Assembly (NCBI GenBank): GCA_964401935.1
Contig: CAYOAL010000014.1
Coordinates: 1-64,000 of the forward strand
DNA: 64,000 bases
Direction: 5' to 3'
Origin: JAPYTK01 sp964401935
GTDB taxonomy: Bacteria > Myxococcota_A > Polyangia > Polyangiales > Polyangiaceae
Under the pieces are notes generated by a model, which worked only from the letters and a program-made list of their open reading frames with translations, was not told the DNA's origin and searched no databases. Shown piece after piece: positions 59,989 to 64,000 of the stretch; position 1 is the first letter of the stretch, and every line of letters begins with the position of its first letter. Made by a program: the position numbers and the translations under genes.

Positions 59989-60999
59989 ATGGCGATGCAC
60001 GATGTGCCCGAGCGCCTCTTGGCGGCGCGCGCTCACCTCACGGTGCCGGCGCAGGTGTGGAAGTATGTGGAGGGGGCGTGTGCGCGGAGTCCCGCCGATC
60101 TGGTGATGCTCGATCTCGAGGACGCGATGCCGGCAGGGGATCGCACGAACCTGGAGCGAGGGCAGCGGCACATCGTGACCGCGCTCGAAACACTCGACTG
60201 GGGGGACCGGCTGCGTTTCTTTCGGCCGCGCGGACTGCGTGAGGATCCGACGCGGGAGGATCTGCGTGTCGTCGTGGGCGGAGCGGGGGGGCGGCTCGAT
60301 GGGGTGGTGTTGCCCAAGGTGGATCACCCGGAAGAGGTGGTGCAGGTGGACGCGCTGCTCGCTACGCTCGAGGCCGAGCTCGGGCTCGCCGAGGGCTCCA
60401 TCGCGCTGCACGTGCTCATCGAGAGCGTGCTCGCCGAGGAGCGCGCCTTCGACATCGCGGCCGCGTCGCCGCGGGTGGCGGGGCTGGTGTTCGGCGCGTT
60501 CGACTACTTCAGCTCGCTCGGGCTCCGCGGTGCTCGATTTCGTCGCGACCACCCGCTGCTCGACGAGGCCCGGCGCCGGGTGGTGAAGGCGGCGAGCAGC
60601 GTGGGGGCGGTGGCCGTGGCCGAGATGACGCTGGTGTACCCCACCCGCGACAAGACCCCCGCCGAGCGTGAGGAGGCCCTCGCGGTTTGTCGCCGCGACG
60701 CCGAGCAAGCGCGTGACGCTGGGTTCTGGGGCAAATGGACGGGGATCCCGGCCCAGGCCGAGGTGGTGCGCGACGTGTTTCGCACCGATCCGGCCGAGGT
60801 CGCGCGCGCCGCTCGCGTCGTCGCCGCCTTCCGCGACGCCGAGCGGGCGGGCCGCGGGGCAGTGATGATCGATGGTCTCATGGCAGACCGCGCCACTGTG
60901 CGCATGGAGCGCGTCACGCTGCGGATCGCGTGGCGCGAGGGCCTGATCGGCGACGCCGAGGCGCGGGAGCTCGGCCTCGGCGATCCCCGCGATGGCTGA
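59989..60999 (+). CDS. HpcH/HpaI aldolase / citrate-lyase beta (CitE)-like enzyme
   Basis: The protein has 336 residues. It shows the CitE/MCL pattern: PADLVMLDLEDAMPAGDRTN, LDGVVLPKVDHPEEVVQVDA, SIALHVLIESVLAEERAFDI, and VAGLVFGAFDYFSSLG with the metal-binding acidic residues. It likely cleaves or forms a C-C bond in an acyl-CoA such as a malyl- or citramalyl-CoA-like substrate; the exact reaction is unknown. Met1 or Met3 (59995) may be the start. It precedes, on the opposite strand, an enoyl-CoA hydratase relative, suggesting an acyl-CoA context. Confidence 0.82.
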   Translation: MAMHDVPERLLAARAHLTVPAQVWKYVEGACARSPADLVMLDLEDAMPAGDRTNLERGQRHIVTALETLDWGDRLRFFRPRGLREDPTREDLRVVVGGAGGRLDGVVLPKVDHPEEVVQVDALLATLEAELGLAEGSIALHVLIESVLAEERAFDIAAASPRVAGLVFGAFDYFSSLGLRGARFRRDHPLLDEARRRVVKAASSVGAVAVAEMTLVYPTRDKTPAEREEALAVCRRDAEQARDAGFWGKWTGIPAQAEVVRDVFRTDPAEVARAARVVAAFRDAERAGRGAVMIDGLMADRATVRMERVTLRIAWREGLIGDAEARELGLGDPRDG

Positions 61000-61107
61000 G
61001 CACGTGGTGGCGACGCTCCGCCGCGTGGGAGCGCGGCAGCGGTAGAGCGGAGCGGGCTCGGCGTCGTGGAGTGGGCAGGGGAGCCCGTTCGGCGTTGAGG
61101 GGTAGGT

Positions 61108-61806
61108 TCAACCTGCGGGCGCCGCGCCGACGCGCCCTGCCGCCGCGTCGACGAGGGCGTCGATGCGCGCGAGGGTTGGGCCCCACACCGCGGCAAGCGA
61201 GCCGAGGTAGGCGCCCTCGTCGAGGGACGCGAGCTCGTGGGCGCGGGCGAGGGCCGTCTCGTGGAGGGCCGTGCCGGCGACGAGCGTGTCGAAGAAGCCG
61301 GCCGCGGCGGCCTGCGTGGGGTTCACGCTGCCCCCGAGCACCGTGAGCTCGTGCAGGCGCCGTCGAGCGAGGCGCTCTCGCGCCAACAGCGCGGTCAGCT
61401 CGGGGAGGGGCACGCCCCGCCTCGGCTCGGTGAAACCCACCTGGTAGGTGCCCCGCGCGCCGATCCGAACGTCGGCGGCGAGCAACAGGGTGGCGCCGAA
61501 GCCGATGGCGTGGGCCTCGCAGGCGGCCACGATGCGCGTCGGGCCGGCCAGCGCCACCCGAACGAGCCTGCTCATCGCGGCCAGGAGCTCGGCCTGCTCG
61601 CGCCCCCCGTCAGCGAGCGCAGCCGCGTCGAGCCCACCACAGAACCCATCGGCGCGCCCGCTCAGCAGCACCACCGGTGCCTCGGCGTCGGGGGCGAGCG
61701 CTGCTTCGAGCGCGTGAACCGCCTCGAGCGTAAGGAGGTTGCGCACACCGGTGTCCAGTCGCAACAGGCGCACCGGGGGCTGCCGCTCGATCGTCAGAAC
61801 GCTCAT
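61108..61806 (-). CDS. Enoyl-CoA hydratase/isomerase (crotonase) family protein
   Basis: The protein has 232 residues, slightly short for the family. The first oxyanion-hole segment is VVLLSGRADGFCGGLDAAAL and the second is AACEAHAIGFGATLLLAADV. The segment ARGTYQVGFTEPRRGVPLPE covers the usual active-site region, where the standard catalytic glutamate is not obvious by eye. It could be a hydratase, isomerase or an inactive relative. A longer upstream open frame on this strand is not family-like. Confidence 0.82.
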   Translation of the reverse strand: MSVLTIERQPPVRLLRLDTGVRNLLTLEAVHALEAALAPDAEAPVVLLSGRADGFCGGLDAAALADGGREQAELLAAMSRLVRVALAGPTRIVAACEAHAIGFGATLLLAADVRIGARGTYQVGFTEPRRGVPLPELTALLARERLARRRLHELTVLGGSVNPTQAAAAGFFDTLVAGTALHETALARAHELASLDEGAYLGSLAAVWGPTLARIDALVDAAAGRVGAAPAG

Positions 61807-62025
61807 GCCCGCACCGTGCGACGGCGCGCGCGGGAGGGGAACCGCGTTTTCGCGAAGATGGGCGATCACCGCGCCCGCGACCCGAGGAGTCGGTCGGTAG
61901 GGGGGGCGTCCATGGGGCTTTCGGGCCGTCAGGAGCTCGAAATCTGGTGTGGTGACGCCTCCCCAACCGGGTAGTGGACGTCGCCGCGCCGTTTTCCTAT
62001 GACCGCCCACCAAGCGAGGAACACC

Positions 62026-62529
62026 ATGACCATCAAGATCGGCGAACGAATCCCTGACGCAACCCTCACCGAGTCGACCGAGTTCGGCGATGCCTGCCCG
62101 GTGGCTCCCCACAAGGTGTCGGTGGCCGAGGCCGCCCAAGGAAAGCGCATCGTCGTCTTCGGGTTGCCCGGGGCCTACACCCCCACCTGCTCCGCGCAGC
62201 ACGTGCCCGGCTACCTGAAGCACCTCGACGACCTGAAGGCCAAGGGGGTCGACGAGGTGTGGTGCGTGTCGGTGAACGACGGCTTCGTCATGGCGGCGTG
62301 GGGGCGTGAACAGGGCGCGATCGGCAAGATCCGCATGTTGGGGGATGGGAGCGCGGAGCTCGCGAACAAACTCGGGCTCGAGCTCGATCTCACCGCCGGT
62401 GGGATGGGAGTGCGCATGCAGCGCTTCTCGATGCTGCTCGAGGATGGAGTCGTCCAGCAGCTCAACGTGGAAGCGCCGCGTGCTTTCGAGGTGAGCAACG
62501 CCGAGACCATGTTGAAGCAGCTCGGGTAG
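62026..62529 (+). CDS. Peroxiredoxin (Prx5/PMP20-type)
   Basis: The protein has 167 residues. MTIKIGERIPDATLTESTE opens the thioredoxin fold. The peroxidatic motif is PGAYTPTCSAQHVPGYLKHL, with Cys55 as the peroxidatic residue. RFSMLLEDGVVQQLNVEAP and the C-terminal AETMLKQLG are typical of Prx5. It reduces peroxides, probably with glutathione or thioredoxin. ATG 62026 follows a GAGGAA and is preferred over the ATG nine codons upstream. Confidence 0.93.
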   Translation: MTIKIGERIPDATLTESTEFGDACPVAPHKVSVAEAAQGKRIVVFGLPGAYTPTCSAQHVPGYLKHLDDLKAKGVDEVWCVSVNDGFVMAAWGREQGAIGKIRMLGDGSAELANKLGLELDLTAGGMGVRMQRFSMLLEDGVVQQLNVEAPRAFEVSNAETMLKQLG

Positions 62530-62573
62530 TCGCGGCGGGGCCAGGTCGATCTCCGTGCCTCGGCGCCGCGGCG

Positions 62574-63017
62574 TCAGCCCATGGCCACGAGCGCGCCGGG
62601 CGCGGGCTTGCCGGGGTAGGCGGCGGCTCCCAGCTTGGTGCTGAGGCGCGCGGCGACCTCCGCCATCGCCTTCGACTCCTGGGCGCCGCCTGCCGCCACG
62701 GTGGCCGCGGTCTCGAGCATGCCGCCACCCACCCCGAGCATGTCCCCGCCCGAGGAGCCGCCGTCGTGCACGGCGAGGGCCACGGTGCCGTCTTGGTACG
62801 CGGTGAGCATCGTCTGCACCCGCTCCACCTTGAACAGGAAGCCGAGGAAGGAGGCGAGGAGCTTGTTGCCGCGCTCGGCCGACCACATGCACATCCGCAC
62901 GTTGTTGCCGGGGGGCATGGGTTGTTCGCTGATGCTGAAGCCGCACTCGGTGAGGGTGCTGCGCAGTGCGAGTTGAACGTTCTCGTAGCTGTCTCGGACC
63001 ATGAGCTCGATGGACAT
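62574..63017 (-). CDS. Small conserved-looking protein of unknown function
   Basis: The protein has 147 residues. No signal peptide is present. It has an alpha/beta N-terminus (SIELMVRDSYENVQLALRST) and a Gly-rich middle (DGGSSGGDMLGVGGGMLETA). A helical segment (ESKAMAEVAARLSTKLGAAA) precedes the end. A strong GAGGAG precedes the ATG on the minus strand. No family is recognised. It is convergent with the peroxiredoxin gene and divergent from the kinase gene. Confidence 0.7.
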   Translation of the reverse strand: MSIELMVRDSYENVQLALRSTLTECGFSISEQPMPPGNNVRMCMWSAERGNKLLASFLGFLFKVERVQTMLTAYQDGTVALAVHDGGSSGGDMLGVGGGMLETAATVAAGGAQESKAMAEVAARLSTKLGAAAYPGKPAPGALVAMG

Positions 63018-63208
63018 GGGGTTCTCCTCGTGTCGTGCCTCGAGGCCGATGGCCTCTCGTGCAGCGTTGGGGTCGGATGATGGCCGTGTGATGGGCCGCC
63101 GACACTCAAATTGTGTCGAGGGGCGCGCCGTGTCTGTCCAACCGCTGCTCAGGCGCTGTCCACGGCCGCGGCGACCGCCGACGATTCGTGATACTCGTTC
63201 GGAGATCC

Positions 63209-64000
63209 GTGACGTTCGTCTGCAGCGAGTGTGGCCAGGATCAGGTGGCCGGCGGGCGCTGCGCGCGCGACGGCGGTGCGCTCGCCGACAGCCGCGACGA
63301 TCCTCTCATCGGGCAGCACATCGGCAGCTATCGCGTCATCGGGCGCATCGGCAGTGGGGGCATGGGCACGGTGTACAAGGCCCTTCACCCGCAGATCGGC
63401 AGCCGCGTGGCCATCAAGGTGCTCGCCTCCGAGCTCGCTCTCGGCGACGAGTCGGTGAGCCGCTTCTTCGCCGAGGCCCGCGCGGCCAACCTCATCCGTC
63501 ACGAGGGCATCATCAACGTTCTCGACATGGGGCGGCTGCCGGACGGTGGACCCTACATGCTGATGGAGCTGCTCGACGGGACCACGCTGGCCGAGCGGAT
63601 CGAGGTGGACGGACCCCTCTCGGTGGCGCGCTGTGTGTCGCTCCTCGCCGACGTGCTCGACGCGCTCGGGGCGGCGCACCGAGCCGGCATCATCCATCGC
63701 GACATCAAGCCCCACAACGTGTTCGTGACCACCGCTGGACGCGTGAAGCTGCTCGACTTCGGCGTGGCGAAGCTCCGCGCCCCGCCTGGCTCGCTGCGAG
63801 GCGGCGACCACAACCAGCTCGTGTCGATCGCCACCACCGCCGCTGGCGTGCTCGTCGGCACGCCCCACTACTGCTCGCCCGAGCAGGCGCTTGCCCTGCC
63901 CCTCGACGCTCGCAGCGATCTCTACGCCGTGGGCGTGATGGCCTACGAGATGCTCACCGCCCGCCACCCGTTCGAGGCAGAGACGCTCTACGACCTGTTG
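63209..64000 (+). CDS. Ser/Thr protein kinase (PknB/Hanks type), truncated by window end
   Basis: At least 264 residues are visible; the gene runs off the window. It starts at GTG with a short Cys-containing N-terminus (TFVCSECGQDQVAGGRC) that resembles a zinc-ribbon. The kinase domain follows: IGSGGMGTVYKALHPQ (Gly-rich loop), VAIKVLASE (catalytic Lys), HRDIKPHNVFV, LLDFGVAKL and GTPHYCSPEQALALPLD. It is a typical myxobacterial Hanks-type kinase, probably soluble at its N-terminus with a later transmembrane or sensor region outside the window. Such kinases can generate the phosphothreonines read by FHA proteins such as the one at 3214-4986, though no link is shown. Confidence 0.9.
   Translation, partial: MTFVCSECGQDQVAGGRCARDGGALADSRDDPLIGQHIGSYRVIGRIGSGGMGTVYKALHPQIGSRVAIKVLASELALGDESVSRFFAEARAANLIRHEGIINVLDMGRLPDGGPYMLMELLDGTTLAERIEVDGPLSVARCVSLLADVLDALGAAHRAGIIHRDIKPHNVFVTTAGRVKLLDFGVAKLRAPPGSLRGGDHNQLVSIATTAAGVLVGTPHYCSPEQALALPLDARSDLYAVGVMAYEMLTARHPFEAETLYDLL

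Overview
The window is a high-GC bacterial chromosome segment with strong G/C third-position bias and densely packed genes on both strands. Gly-rich and Cys-rich lipoproteins, FHA/SpoIIE and Ser/Thr kinase signalling, a split (Wzc + Wze) polysaccharide co-polymerase and a PKS/NRPS megasynthase together suggest Myxococcota, probably the Polyangiales. That placement is inferred from content; no marker gene is present.

Region 1 (about 1-36.2 kb) is a near-complete Wzx/Wzy-type exopolysaccharide locus. It encodes a sugar epimerase, three glycosyltransferases (GT4, GT2, GT4), a small initiating phosphoglycosyltransferase, a Wzx flippase, a Wzy polymerase, two Wzc-like co-polymerases, a separate Wze/CpsD ATPase plus a P-loop-less relative of it, a Wza/OPX lipoprotein and an outer-membrane beta-barrel resembling the Wzp porins. 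Scattered among these are the three parts of a partner-switching circuit: an FHA/SpoIIE phosphatase, a STAS antagonist and an RsbW-like ATPase. In the middle lies a 13-kb gene for a 4326-residue synthase ordered A-PCP-KS-AT-ACP-AMT-C-A-PCP-C-A(degenerate)-PCP. Two alpha/beta-hydrolase-fold proteins with altered nucleophile elbows follow it. By motif reading the line loads proline, adds one malonyl unit, transaminates the beta-ketone, adds glycine, and ends in a module whose adenylation domain has lost its ATP-binding motifs. No thioesterase domain is present. A natural-product line embedded in a capsule/EPS locus is the most unusual feature here.

Region 2 (36.3-42.7 kb) is a type VI secretion cargo island. 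It holds an unknown protein, VgrG, an overlapping large candidate effector with an HELGH metalloprotease-like motif, and a LysM/peptidoglycan-binding-like protein. No T6SS core genes are in view.

Region 3 (42.8-55.7 kb) is mixed: lipoproteins, a Sel1-repeat protein, an M20 amidohydrolase, an AraC regulator with a VOC protein, a nucleotidyltransferase pair that may be a toxin-antitoxin module, a beta-propeller-like protein, an N-terminally truncated oxidoreductase and an acyltransferase.

Region 4 (55.7-64 kb) has a divergent uptake locus (substrate-binding protein facing a lipoprotein-TonB receptor-lipoprotein operon, with an 18-bp inverted repeat between them). It is followed by a CitE-like lyase, an enoyl-CoA hydratase relative, a peroxiredoxin, a small unknown protein and the start of a Ser/Thr kinase cut by the window edge. 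No rRNA, tRNA, CRISPR array or insertion sequence was recognised, and no gene-free gap exceeds 300 bases.
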